Shown in pieces: positions 54,934-63,166 of a DNA stretch of 64,000 bases. Position 1 is the first letter of the stretch, and the number at the start of each line of letters is the position of its first letter. The DNA is taken from positions 372,001 through 436,000 of the forward strand of contig NZ_AMRK01000003.1 of assembly GCF_000299875.1 (NCBI RefSeq), given 5' to 3'. The notes under the pieces are model-generated. The model did not search any database, was not told where the DNA came from, and saw only the letters and a list, made by a program, of their open reading frames with translations. The position numbers were made by a program, and so were the translations under genes. The stretch comes from Celeribacter baekdonensis B30 (lineage in GTDB: Bacteria; Pseudomonadota; Alphaproteobacteria; Rhodobacterales; Rhodobacteraceae).

Positions 54934-56631
54934 TCAGGCGCCGATGACCTGAACCGAGGTGTTCGGTTGCAAGGTGATCGTGCCCTGTTTGCGGATGTGA
55001 TCTTCGACCACGTCCCAAATCTGCGGCCCTTCGGTGGCCTCATTGACCGAAGCCCAGCCAGCAACGACGTAGTTTTTCGCCGGGTCGAGTTTTTCGCCGG
55101 TTTTCAACAGCGTCAGCTCGGAAATCCGCTCTCCCTGCGGTTTGGTGATGTCAATGCGGTAGCCAAGGCCGCCCATCCGCACCATGTCACCGCCCTGTTG
55201 GTAATAGGGATCGGGGTTAAAGATGTTATCGGCCACGTCTTCCATGATCGTATGGATGAACTCACCGGTCATCTCGCTCCGGTACGCCTTGCCATAGGTC
55301 ATCGAGGTGGCGTTCCAAATGTCTTCACGGGTGATGTCATCGCCCGGAAGCAGCGAGGGGCCCCAACGCACGCCCGGAGACATGGCAATATCCGCCTCGC
55401 GCTCAGAGATCAGCGCATCACAGATCAGGTCATCCCATGTGCCGTTAAAGTTGCCGCGACGATACAGCAGGCTGTCTGTCTGGCCGATCACCTCGGACAT
55501 ATCGGCCTCATAGGGGGCGCGTTGTTCGTCAATCAACGCGGCGACCTCTTTGTCCGGCTCGATCACATCGGAGAAGATCGGGATCAATTTGTGACGGAAG
55601 CCCATCATCCGGCCATCGCGCACATCGAGATCAACGCGGGACACGAATTTGCCGTTGGAGCCAGAGGCAATCAGGATCGTCTCGCCCACCAGCACAGGTT
55701 CGGGCAGTGCGTCATGGGTGTGACCCGTCAGGATCACGTCGATGCCGCTGACCAGACCTGCCATCTTTTTATCGACGTCAAAACCGTTGTGCGACAAAAG
55801 CACGACCAGCTCTGCGCCCATGGCTTTGACCTCGTCCACCACCTCTTGCATCCGCTCGGTGCGAATGCCGAAAGAGTATTCCGGGAACATCCAGCCGGGG
55901 TTGGCAATGGGCATATAGGGAAAGGCCTGACCGATCACGGCGATCTTCACACCACCACGTTCAAAGAATTGGTAGGGCGCGAAATCCTCGGAGGGTTCGT
56001 CCCACTCGGCATCAAAAATATTGGCCCCAAGCGCGGCAAAGGGCAGATCGCCGACGATCTCACGCACCCGCTCAGAACCCAGCGTGAATTCCCAATGGAA
56101 GGTCATCGCATCGGGTTTGAGCGCGTTCATCACATTGACCATGTCTTGGCCTTCGGTGTGATAACAAGTGTAGGAGCCGTGCCATGTGTCGCCCCCATCC
56201 AAGAGCAACGCATCAGGACGGGCGGCGCGGATCGAATTGATCACTGTGGCCACGCGGTCAAGGCCCCCGACTTTGCCGTATGCCCGACCCAGTGCGGAAA
56301 AATCCCCCGCCGAGAGCGCGTAATGCGAGGGCGAGTTTTCTTCGATCCCATAGAGTTTGCGGAAATCCGCGCCGGTGACATGGGGCACCTGCCCTTTGTT
56401 GCCGCCCACCCCGATGTTGATCGACGGTTCGCGGAAATAGATCGGCTTGAGCTGGGCATGGATGTCGGTGACGTGGATCAGGGAGACATTGCCAAAGGTG
56501 TCAAAGTCCAAAAGCTGATCTTGGGTCAGCGCCTGTTGCGCCGCCAAACGGGACCAATTGCCAAAGCCAGACGCTCCCACCAAAGCGGAGGCGGCCATGG
56601 AGACCTGAAGGAAGTCACGACGAGAGATCAT
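54934..56631 (-). CDS. soxB: Thiosulfohydrolase SoxB
   Basis: SoxB is a dimanganese enzyme that hydrolyses the sulfonate from SoxY-bound intermediates, releasing sulfate. The 565-residue protein starts at 56631 with a Tat signal (MISRRDFLQVSMAASAL). Metal-binding segments are VTDIHAQLKP, LDGGDTWHGS, VLLSHNGFDVD and LTGHTHDALPEP, in the 5'-nucleotidase/metallophosphatase arrangement. SoxB is the usual marker gene for sulfur oxidisers. A hairpin in the 121-base gap before it may tune its level relative to soxA. Confidence 0.95.
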   Translation of the reverse strand: MISRRDFLQVSMAASALVGASGFGNWSRLAAQQALTQDQLLDFDTFGNVSLIHVTDIHAQLKPIYFREPSINIGVGGNKGQVPHVTGADFRKLYGIEENSPSHYALSAGDFSALGRAYGKVGGLDRVATVINSIRAARPDALLLDGGDTWHGSYTCYHTEGQDMVNVMNALKPDAMTFHWEFTLGSERVREIVGDLPFAALGANIFDAEWDEPSEDFAPYQFFERGGVKIAVIGQAFPYMPIANPGWMFPEYSFGIRTERMQEVVDEVKAMGAELVVLLSHNGFDVDKKMAGLVSGIDVILTGHTHDALPEPVLVGETILIASGSNGKFVSRVDLDVRDGRMMGFRHKLIPIFSDVIEPDKEVAALIDEQRAPYEADMSEVIGQTDSLLYRRGNFNGTWDDLICDALISEREADIAMSPGVRWGPSLLPGDDITREDIWNATSMTYGKAYRSEMTGEFIHTIMEDVADNIFNPDPYYQQGGDMVRMGGLGYRIDITKPQGERISELTLLKTGEKLDPAKNYVVAGWASVNEATEGPQIWDVVEDHIRKQGTITLQPNTSVQVIGA

Positions 56632-56714
56632 GCGTGTTGCTCCGTTGCATTTTGCCAAAACCGGCGCATTTGCGGCCAAGTTTCATGCGTAAAATTGAAT
56701 ATATTGAGGAAAAC

Positions 56715-56746
56715 AAAGCCCCGCACAGCACAGCCGGCGGGGCTTT
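56715..56746 (-). terminator. Intra-operon hairpin between soxA and soxB
   Basis: AAAGCCCCGC pairs perfectly with GCGGGGCTTT around a 12-base loop; on the minus strand GTTTTCC follows. The T run is short, so partial termination or RNA stabilisation of the soxXYZA part is more likely than a full stop. Confidence 0.6.
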
Positions 56747-56752
56747 GACAGA

Positions 56753-57619
56753 TCAGTTGCGGACAGACGGGCCTTCGACCGACAGGCCGTTGCCACGCGA
56801 CGCGACATAAAGCTCAAGTGCTACGAACTCCGGTGAACCCGGCGCAAACGTCTCGGCGCGGGTGTCACGGATACAGCCTTTGAACCGGCTATGTGCGCCC
56901 GTCAGCTTGTTGTCTTTGATCCGATACACCGGGAACCCATTGGTCTGGCCCTGCGACAGGTGGTCAGCGCGGATCATGTTGCCGTAGTTCTGCTCATGAC
57001 AGTTGGCACAGGACAGATCGAGTTGGCCAAAGCGTGTGTAATACATCTCTTTGCCCTGCTCCCATGTCGATTGAGCCGGACCGTCAATGGCCACGTTCAT
57101 CGGAGTGCCGCGCGCCACAGAGGCCAGAACAGCTTCGAAGTTCAGCATTTTCTTGCTGTCGTATTTCTCAGCTTCCGCACCCATCCGTTCGGTCAGACAA
57201 TCGTTGATCTGCATCTGAATGGTGTAAACCGCCTCTTTGGCGTCATTCCATTTTGGATAGGTCGGCCGTACAGAGGCCAGGCTTTCCACACCATCGTGAC
57301 AATCGGCACAGGCTTTGCCTTCAGACCCCATCACGGTGTCGAATTGGGCAAGCCCTTCTTCGGCCCCCAACATGCCGGGGTTGTCGAAATCGTCCATTTC
57401 CATCGCCTGCGTGTCATCAGAGCGGAAGCGCCAACCCGACATGATCTCTGTGAGGTGCCCCTCAAGATGCGCGGGCGCCGTCGTCTTGGTGACGATCTCA
57501 ATCTCGCCGTTGATCACCAGTTCGGCATCCTCATCGGCGAATGCCGGGGCCGCAACGGCAAAAGCGGTCAGGACCGCAGCCGTGCAGAGCTTGGTGGTGA
57601 GCGTATTTTTAATGTTCAT
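56753..57619 (-). CDS. soxA: L-cysteine S-thiosulfotransferase diheme subunit SoxA
   Basis: SoxA, with SoxX, attaches thiosulfate to the Cys of SoxY. The 288-residue protein starts at 57619 after GGGAGGAG, with a signal peptide to about residue 27. Heme motifs are Cys104-ADC-His108 and Cys204-ANC-His208. The active-site Cys249, which becomes the persulfide ligand, lies in RFKGCIRDTRAETF. It is fourth in the soxXYZABCD order on the minus strand. Confidence 0.95.
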   Translation of the reverse strand: MNIKNTLTTKLCTAAVLTAFAVAAPAFADEDAELVINGEIEIVTKTTAPAHLEGHLTEIMSGWRFRSDDTQAMEMDDFDNPGMLGAEEGLAQFDTVMGSEGKACADCHDGVESLASVRPTYPKWNDAKEAVYTIQMQINDCLTERMGAEAEKYDSKKMLNFEAVLASVARGTPMNVAIDGPAQSTWEQGKEMYYTRFGQLDLSCANCHEQNYGNMIRADHLSQGQTNGFPVYRIKDNKLTGAHSRFKGCIRDTRAETFAPGSPEFVALELYVASRGNGLSVEGPSVRN

Positions 57620-57686
57620 GCGTTTCTCTCCTCCCTGGGTGTGCCCTATGCGCCCCGATCGTCCGGGGCGCATAGGCTGACCTTGG

Positions 57687-58016
57687 TCAACCGATTGCGA
57701 TCGGTTTCACGTCTTCGTAGACGGAGCCATCGTCATCGTACCAGGTGAATTTAAATTCACCTGCTTCGGGGACCTGCGCATCGAATTCGAAATACGGGTT
57801 GGTGGAAATCGCCGGTTCCATGGTCACGTCGATCACCGACTGACCGTTGAACTCACAGGTAAAGCGATTGATGATCGAGCGCGGGATGATGTTGCCATCA
57901 CCGTCTTTGCGCTGACCCGATTCCATTGGATGCGAAATCAGGGTTTTGATCGTGATCACCTCGCCAGCAGCAGCCGACTTGGGGACCTTCACGCGGGGTT
58001 TGACACCAGATGCCAT
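57687..58016 (-). CDS. soxZ: Thiosulfate oxidation carrier subunit SoxZ
   Basis: SoxZ is the immunoglobulin-like partner of SoxY in the periplasmic carrier complex. The 109-residue protein has no signal peptide of its own, as usual; it is exported with SoxY. Typical segments are HPMESGQRKDGDGNIIPR and FEFDAQVPEAGEFKFTWYDDDG. It follows soxY by 27 bases. Confidence 0.95.
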   Translation of the reverse strand: MASGVKPRVKVPKSAAAGEVITIKTLISHPMESGQRKDGDGNIIPRSIINRFTCEFNGQSVIDVTMEPAISTNPYFEFDAQVPEAGEFKFTWYDDDGSVYEDVKPIAIG

Positions 58017-58043
58017 TGTCTTTGTCTCCTAGAATAAGTCGAT

Positions 58044-58460
58044 TTAGCCGCCGCAGCCGCCGATGGTCACTTTCACGGTCGACGCCGCTTTGATAAAGGA
58101 GCCGTCCGCCAGTTTGGCGATGGCCACCACATCCTGCGTGCCTGCAAGGCGAATGCGGGTCGAGGCGGATTGCGATCCGGCCAGGGGGCCGAAGTTGAAC
58201 GTGGCCACGCCCGGAGTCGGGTTGCCCGTGGCAAACACCGCGATGGCGACCGCACCCGGTGCATTGACCGAGACTGGCACAGTGTTGCCGTTTTCGGCGA
58301 TTTCCGGCGCGGTCAGGGTGATGTCCCCGCTGCCCGCCTCTGCACCACCGGTAAAGGTGGCCATTTCGTCCTCGGCTGCGGCCGTTGCGCGCCAGGGCAA
58401 AAATGCCGCAGCCGTCGCACCAAGGCCAAGAGCCAGAGCGTCACGTCGTGTGAGATTCAT
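58044..58460 (-). CDS. soxY: Thiosulfate oxidation carrier protein SoxY
   Basis: SoxY carries the sulfur intermediates covalently on the Cys of its C-terminal GGCGG motif, here residues 134-138. The 138-residue protein has a Tat signal (TRRDALALGLGATAAAF), which also brings SoxZ across the membrane. The tail acts as a swinging arm that visits SoxAX, SoxB and SoxCD. It follows soxX by 37 bases and precedes soxZ. Confidence 0.96.
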   Translation of the reverse strand: MNLTRRDALALGLGATAAAFLPWRATAAAEDEMATFTGGAEAGSGDITLTAPEIAENGNTVPVSVNAPGAVAIAVFATGNPTPGVATFNFGPLAGSQSASTRIRLAGTQDVVAIAKLADGSFIKAASTVKVTIGGCGG

Positions 58461-58497
58461 GGTTTGCTCCTCATAAATTCAGGGGCCGAAAAGGCGA

Positions 58498-58971
58498 TCA
58501 CTCGTCTTTCAGCGTCATCAAATAGGCCACCACATCTTCGACCTGTTGCGCCGACAAGAGCGGCGGCAGATCAGCAGGTGCGGCTTTGCCCGTAAAGGCG
58601 TCGCCCGGACGGTTGAACCCGTCGACCTTATAAAAGGCAGGCATCACAGTGCCTTCGAACGTCATTTTCGGATTGACCACCAGACCGCGCAATTGCGCCT
58701 CGTCCCAGCGCGACCCTGCCCCGTCCAACAGCGGGCCGACTTCGCCCGCAAAGGGCACATCGGCATAGTCTGTGGCGGCGTGGCAAGACACGCAGTTGCC
58801 GACGGATTTCGTGGTCATGATCGTGCGGCCTTCGGCCGGGTTGCCTGAGGTGCCGGTCAGAGACTGCGCCACTGCGCCTTCCTCAAACTGAATGCTACCC
58901 GGGGCCACTTCGGCCATCGCTGCGCTTGCCGTGAGGCCCAGCACAACAAAACAAGTTGCGATACGTTTCAT
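58498..58971 (-). CDS. soxX: Monoheme c-type cytochrome SoxX
   Basis: SoxX is the small subunit of SoxAX. The 157-residue protein starts at 58971 after GGAGGAG and has a signal peptide to about residue 20. One heme site, Cys60-VSC-His64, is visible in SVGNCVSCHAATD. It is the first gene of the soxXYZABCD unit. A SoxR-type operator lies about 110 bases upstream, in the soxW-soxX gap. Confidence 0.93.
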   Translation of the reverse strand: MKRIATCFVVLGLTASAAMAEVAPGSIQFEEGAVAQSLTGTSGNPAEGRTIMTTKSVGNCVSCHAATDYADVPFAGEVGPLLDGAGSRWDEAQLRGLVVNPKMTFEGTVMPAFYKVDGFNRPGDAFTGKAAPADLPPLLSAQQVEDVVAYLMTLKDE

Positions 58972-59074
58972 GTCTCCTCCCAAAAGACTTATGTCCTAAA
59001 CTGTGCGACCTTCCGCATATCTGCGGTACTGGTTTTGGATACCGTAGCGCACCATTTTGTCGCAGGGCAAGAAC

Positions 59075-59094
59075 AAATTCAAAAAATCGAATTT
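59075..59094. promoter_or_regulatory. SoxR-type operator in the soxW-soxX gap
   Basis: ATTC-N8-GAAT, extended to AAATTC and GAATTT, matches the ATTC-N8-GAAT dyad of SoxR/SqrR/BigR repressors. It lies about 105 bases before soxX, so it can control the main sox operon. Confidence 0.7.
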
Positions 59095-59130
59095 TTCTGC
59101 GCTGCGGCAGGTATAGCGCTATCATACCCT

Positions 59131-59730
59131 CTATTCTGTCAGATTCAAATGACCCGCCTCTTGCTGGAGAACCACTTGACGCGCATGGTATTTTTGGAAC
59201 GGCTCATCGCCCTCATAGCCATGTTCCAACACCCAACCCATCATGTTGAACGTGGTGTATTTGCCAAAGGCGCCGGGCACGGTCACCACCGCCGCATCCT
59301 TGGCGGAGACGCCTTCGGGCACCTCTTCGGGGAAATAGAGATTCGTTGGCGTGAACAGCGCCCCCCATTTTTGCACCATGTCCTTTTCCGGCAAAGACTC
59401 ACCATCAAAATCGGTCACATCGACGTCGCCAAACATGTTGATTTGAATGACAAAAAAGTTGTCTTCGATCATCTTGGTGATCTCGGGATCGGGGTAAACC
59501 TCTTCGTGCATTTTGGTGCAATAGATACAGCCGCGCTGTTCGATCATCACCAAAAGCCGCTTTCCTTCCGCATTGGCTTCGGCCAAATCATCGCGCAGAT
59601 CTTTGAACGTGTCGCGCTGCCACGGGGTTTTATGCAGACCGTCGTCACCCATTTCAAACGCCAGAGCGGGAGAAAAGGCGAGTACAGAGAGGGTGGCGGC
59701 CATCAATGTACGTCGTGCGATTTTCATCAT
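59131..59730 (-). CDS. soxW: Periplasmic thioredoxin SoxW
   Basis: SoxW is a periplasmic thioredoxin that receives electrons from SoxV and reduces Sox proteins. The 199-residue protein has a signal peptide (to about residue 24) and the redox motif CIYC in EQRGCIYCTKMHEEVYP. The middle of the fold has an extended loop (from VTDFDGESLPEKDMVQ). It is two bases downstream of soxV, so both come from the promoter in the soxV-soxS gap. Two Met codons are possible starts. Confidence 0.9.
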   Translation of the reverse strand: MMKIARRTLMAATLSVLAFSPALAFEMGDDGLHKTPWQRDTFKDLRDDLAEANAEGKRLLVMIEQRGCIYCTKMHEEVYPDPEITKMIEDNFFVIQINMFGDVDVTDFDGESLPEKDMVQKWGALFTPTNLYFPEEVPEGVSAKDAAVVTVPGAFGKYTTFNMMGWVLEHGYEGDEPFQKYHARQVVLQQEAGHLNLTE

Positions 59731-59732
59731 TT

Positions 59733-60488
59733 TTAAAGACTCCCTTTTGATCCGATTTTAGCAAAGCTCGGGAAGGCTTCCAAAAGCCATGCCGCGATCA
59801 CATTGACCGAATTTGTGACGATCAGCAGAGCGAACAGGATCAGGAACAGCCCCATCACCTTTTCCACTTTCGGCAAATGGCGGCGGAATTTTGCGGCGAA
59901 TTTGAGAAACGGTTTAATGAAAAACGCCGCCACCACAAAGGGCGCGGTCATCCCGATCCCAAACACCACCATCATGATCAGCCCGCGCATCGCCGTCGAT
60001 TCATTCGACGCCATCATCACCACACCGACCAAAACGCCCCCGACACAGGGCGTCCACCCGGCGGCAAAGGCAAGGCCGACCACATAGGACGACCAGATGT
60101 TCATGTTTTTGGTATCTCCCGCCTGCATTTGGAACTGGCGGTTGAGAAAACCGATTCGGATGATGCCTAAAAAATGCAGCCCCATGACAAAGACAATTGC
60201 GGCAGAGGCAAAGCGAAAGATGTCCTGATGGCTGCGAAACGCCTGCGACAGAGAAAAAGCGGCCGCGCCCAAAAGCACAAAGACCGTGATGATTCCGAGC
60301 GAAAACATCACACTTGATAACACGGCCCGGCGGCGCACGCCCGGGGCCAAATCGCCCTCGGCGTTGATTTCCCCCATCGAAGCCCCCGCCATATAAGACA
60401 GGTAGAACGGCACGATCGGCAGGATACAGGGTGAGAAAAACACCACCAACCCGCCCAAAAGGGCCGAGATAAAATTAACGTCGAACAT
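59733..60488 (-). CDS. soxV: Cytochrome c biogenesis-type thiol transporter SoxV (CcdA family)
   Basis: SoxV moves reducing equivalents from cytosolic thioredoxin across the inner membrane to SoxW. The 251-residue protein has six membrane helices of the CcdA family, with the redox Cys pair in FFSPCILPIVPFYLSYMAGAS and AAGWTPCVGGVLVGV. It is first in the soxVW unit, transcribed away from soxS. It is not part of the ccm locus at 25.7-30.8 kb. Confidence 0.93.
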   Translation of the reverse strand: MFDVNFISALLGGLVVFFSPCILPIVPFYLSYMAGASMGEINAEGDLAPGVRRRAVLSSVMFSLGIITVFVLLGAAAFSLSQAFRSHQDIFRFASAAIVFVMGLHFLGIIRIGFLNRQFQMQAGDTKNMNIWSSYVVGLAFAAGWTPCVGGVLVGVVMMASNESTAMRGLIMMVVFGIGMTAPFVVAAFFIKPFLKFAAKFRRHLPKVEKVMGLFLILFALLIVTNSVNVIAAWLLEAFPSFAKIGSKGSL

Positions 60489-60501
60489 TCAGTCCTCCCT
60501 A

Positions 60502-60601
60502 ATGTGAATGAAGACTCCACTGCCAGATCGGCTCTTTGAGCGGCTGCATGGCGGAGCTCCTCCTCCGCTCATGAGTGATCCGTGACTTGTGTCATTCACA
60601 T
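60502..60601. promoter_or_regulatory. Inverted 10-bp boxes in the soxV-soxS control region
   Basis: ATGTGAATGA at 60502-60511 and its exact reverse complement TCATTCACAT at 60592-60601 are 90 bp apart, centre to centre, in the divergent soxV/soxS promoter region. Both include the ATTC/GAAT element found in the soxW-soxX operator. They are candidate SoxR sites, one near each gene. Confidence 0.55.
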
Positions 60602-60646
60602 ATTCAAATTAGGTTGTTTATGTCGCACCCGTCAATTGGTATACAT

Positions 60647-61039
60647 ATGTTGACAAAAATTCTGGCGTCAATCGCCGCCCTGATCGTATCGATTCTCCCC
60701 GCCTTTGCCACCGAACTGGTTATGGTGGAGCAAGACGGATGTGCCTATTGCGCCCGCTGGGATGCGGAAATTTCTGAGATTTATCCCAAAACGCCTGAGG
60801 GCAAATTCGCCCCTCTGCGTCGGGTCGATCTGCACGCGCCACTGCCAGAGGACCTGACCTTCAAAGGCCCGGTGATCTTTACGCCCACTTTCGTTCTCGT
60901 GGAGGACGGGATCGAACAGGGGCGGATCGAAGGCTATGCCGGTGACGAAATGTTTTGGGCGATGTTGACTATCACCCTACGCGACCACAGTGAGTTTGAT
61001 GTTGAGGCCGTTCACGCCACACAGGCACCAAAGCCCTAA
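60647..61039 (+). CDS. soxS: Thioredoxin-like periplasmic protein SoxS
   Basis: This is a 130-residue thioredoxin-fold protein with a signal peptide (MLTKILASIAALIVSILPAFA) and the redox motif CAYC in EQDGCAYCARWDAE. In Paracoccus SoxS keeps SoxY active by reducing it. The ATG at 60647 gives the cleanest signal peptide; an upstream ATG at 60620 is possible. It starts the divergent plus-strand unit with the GlcG-like gene, soxR and the YeeE-type transporter. Confidence 0.85.
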   Translation: MLTKILASIAALIVSILPAFATELVMVEQDGCAYCARWDAEISEIYPKTPEGKFAPLRRVDLHAPLPEDLTFKGPVIFTPTFVLVEDGIEQGRIEGYAGDEMFWAMLTITLRDHSEFDVEAVHATQAPKP

Positions 61040-61058
61040 ATCTCTCGGGAGGAGATCC

Positions 61059-61565
61059 ATGAAACACTTTATTTTCGCAGCTATAACAGCCACTTGCACC
61101 CTCGCAACCCCAATCCTTGCTCAAGACAGCGACGACGCCTTCGTCACCTTCAAAGTGCTCAAACCCGAGGTCGCCCAAACCGCCGCCTTGGCCGCGATGC
61201 AAAGCTGTCGCGAGGCGGGCTATCAGGTCGGCGTCATGGTGGTGGATCGGTTTGGCAGTCCACAGGTCTATCTGCGCGACCGCTATGCCGGGCTGCACGT
61301 CTTTGAAACCGCCCGGCGCAAGGCCTGGACCGCCGTGTCCTTTCGCACCGATACGATGTCTCTCAGTGGCCTGACCGAACCCGGACAAATGATGGCCGGG
61401 ATTCGCGAATTGACAGAACCGCTTGCTTTGGGGGGAGGTCTTGTGATTGAAGCAGCAGGCTCTATAGTAGCTGGCATCGGTGTTTCTGGTGCCCCAGGCC
61501 CAGATCTCGATGCGGAATGCGCCCAAGCGGGCATTGACGCGATTATGGATGACATCGCCTTCTAG
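61059..61565 (+). CDS. Secreted GlcG/HbpS-like protein between soxS and soxR
   Basis: The 168-residue protein starts at 61059 after GGGAGGAG and has a signal peptide (MKHFIFAAITATCTLATPILA). The rest is a GlcG/HbpS (DUF336) fold: AALAAMQSCREAGYQVGVMVVDRFG, then RKAWTAVSFRTDT and a final GIGVSGAPG. HbpS-type proteins bind heme or related ligands; some act as periplasmic sensors. It is not a standard sox gene. Its place suggests heme handling or sensing in sulfur oxidation, which is inference. Confidence 0.78.
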   Translation: MKHFIFAAITATCTLATPILAQDSDDAFVTFKVLKPEVAQTAALAAMQSCREAGYQVGVMVVDRFGSPQVYLRDRYAGLHVFETARRKAWTAVSFRTDTMSLSGLTEPGQMMAGIRELTEPLALGGGLVIEAAGSIVAGIGVSGAPGPDLDAECAQAGIDAIMDDIAF

Positions 61566-61577
61566 AGGACAAATGAG

Positions 61578-61949
61578 GTGGACACAGTGAATTCGCCTTT
61601 GCCGGTAATTTCTGAGAACATGTCAGAAGATGACATGGACGTCATGATGGCCTCTGCCTGTGACGCGTCTCAGCTTTTGAAAGCGCTCTCGCATGAAGGT
61701 CGCCTGATGATCTTGTGTCATCTGGTCACCGGCGAGAAATCCGTCACCGAGTTGGAAGACCTCCTGTCCGCCCGCCAAGCCGCCGTGAGCCAACAACTCG
61801 CCCGGCTGCGTCTCGAAGGTCTGGTCACGCCCCGGCGCGACGGCAAAGCGATTTACTATTCCTTGACGGATGATCGTCCCAAACGCATCCTTGAAGTCAT
61901 CTACGACATGTTCTGTTCGGTGGATGGCGGGAAAATGAAGCGCGGCTAA
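61578..61949 (+). CDS. soxR: ArsR-family thiol-sensing repressor SoxR
   Basis: The 123-residue winged-helix repressor belongs to the SoxR/SqrR/BigR group. Cys47 (in GRLMILCHLVTG) and Cys113 (in YDMFCSV) are 66 residues apart, the same spacing as the persulfide-sensing pair of SqrR. A third Cys28 lies in the flexible N-terminus. Persulfide or polysulfide binding would free the operators at 59075 and near 60502 and 60592. The start is uncertain: GTG at 61578, GTG at 61587 and ATG at 61620 are all possible. Confidence 0.88.
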   Translation: MDTVNSPLPVISENMSEDDMDVMMASACDASQLLKALSHEGRLMILCHLVTGEKSVTELEDLLSARQAAVSQQLARLRLEGLVTPRRDGKAIYYSLTDDRPKRILEVIYDMFCSVDGGKMKRG

Positions 61950-61984
61950 AGCCCCCTTCACGCTCCCGTAGGGAGGGAGACGAC

Positions 61985-63037
61985 ATGTTCGATCTGTTAG
62001 ACCCGGGGCTGCTTGCAGCTCTGATCGGTGGTGCCGGTGGCCTCGTCTTGGGGCTGGCCGCGCGTTTGGGGCGGTTTTGCTCCATGGGCGCCATTGAAGA
62101 CGCCCTGTATCAAGGCTCCGATTTGCGCGCCCGGCAATGGGGCGTGGCGCTTGGTGTGGCCTTGATTGGCACCTTCACCCTCATCGGCTTTGGCCTGTTC
62201 GATCCCGCCATGTCGCCCTATTTGGCCCTTAAATGGTATCCCATGGCCTCAATCACCGGAGGCCTGATGTTTGGCTATGGCATGGCGCTGGCGGGCAATT
62301 GCGGCTTTGGCGCCTTGGCGCGTTTGGGCGGTGGCGATCTGCGCAATTTCGTCATTGTTTTGGTCATGGGGCTGGCGACATATGTCGCGCTCAATGGCCC
62401 ACTGGCCGAATTGCGTGTCACCCTGTTTCCGCCCCGCCCGGCCTCCGCCCTGCCCGGCTTTGCCCATGCGGTTTCAGGGGCGTTTGGCCTGCCGACCGTG
62501 GCCACGGGGATTGTCGCAGGTCTTGCCATCCTCACCCTCGCCCTCTCGTCTCGTGCCTTTCGCGCACAGCGGCGCTTGATCCTCTGGGGAAGCGCGGTGG
62601 GTCTGGCCATCGTCTCTGGTTGGGCTGGGACAAGCTGGCTCTCTCTGGCCACTTTCGAGGCCGAACCCGTCGCCTCCCACACCTTCTCCGCCCCCATTGG
62701 TGACACGTTGTTTTACCTGATGACCTCGTCGGCCTCCTCGCCCGGCTTTGGTGTCGGCTCGGTCATCGGGGTGCTTTTGGGCGCGGCCATCGGTTCGCTG
62801 ATCAAAGGCCAGTTCCGTTGGGAAGCCTGCGAAGACCCGCGCGAATTGAAACGCCAAATCGGCGGTGCGGCTTTGATGGGCGTCGGTGCCGTGGTCGGCT
62901 TTGGCTGCACCGTCGGCCAAGGCCTTTCGGCCTTTTCCGTTCTGGCCTTCTCCGCCCCCGTGACCATCATCGCCATCATCATCGGCGCGGCCATCGGGTT
63001 GCGGCAATTGATCTATGGCTTTGCATTTGACCGTTGA
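61985..63037 (+). CDS. YeeE/YedE-family sulfur-compound transporter (SoxT-like)
   Basis: The 350-residue membrane protein has about ten helices. Two Cys-Gly half repeats of the YeeE/YedE family are visible: LAARLGRFCSMGAIEDALYQG and GALARLGGG in the first half, and VVGFGCTVGQGLSAFSVLA in the second. In Escherichia coli YeeE (TsuA) imports thiosulfate; in sox clusters the homologue is called SoxT. It follows soxR by 35 bases. The direction and substrate are inferred from the family. Confidence 0.87.
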   Translation: MFDLLDPGLLAALIGGAGGLVLGLAARLGRFCSMGAIEDALYQGSDLRARQWGVALGVALIGTFTLIGFGLFDPAMSPYLALKWYPMASITGGLMFGYGMALAGNCGFGALARLGGGDLRNFVIVLVMGLATYVALNGPLAELRVTLFPPRPASALPGFAHAVSGAFGLPTVATGIVAGLAILTLALSSRAFRAQRRLILWGSAVGLAIVSGWAGTSWLSLATFEAEPVASHTFSAPIGDTLFYLMTSSASSPGFGVGSVIGVLLGAAIGSLIKGQFRWEACEDPRELKRQIGGAALMGVGAVVGFGCTVGQGLSAFSVLAFSAPVTIIAIIIGAAIGLRQLIYGFAFDR

Positions 63038-63166
63038 GCCAGGTCGAACGGTCTTTGCTGTCTATCTAAAGGTCCGGTCTGCGAACGAACCGGTCCTTCG
63101 TTGCACTGGCAGCAAGTGCCGCTTTTGCGCAATTCTGTCATACCCATTTCCGTAAGGGTGCCGCCC

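Noticed and set aside
54904-56748. Plus-strand open frame (614 codons) opposite soxB
   Set aside because: Antisense shadow of soxB with no recognisable fold.
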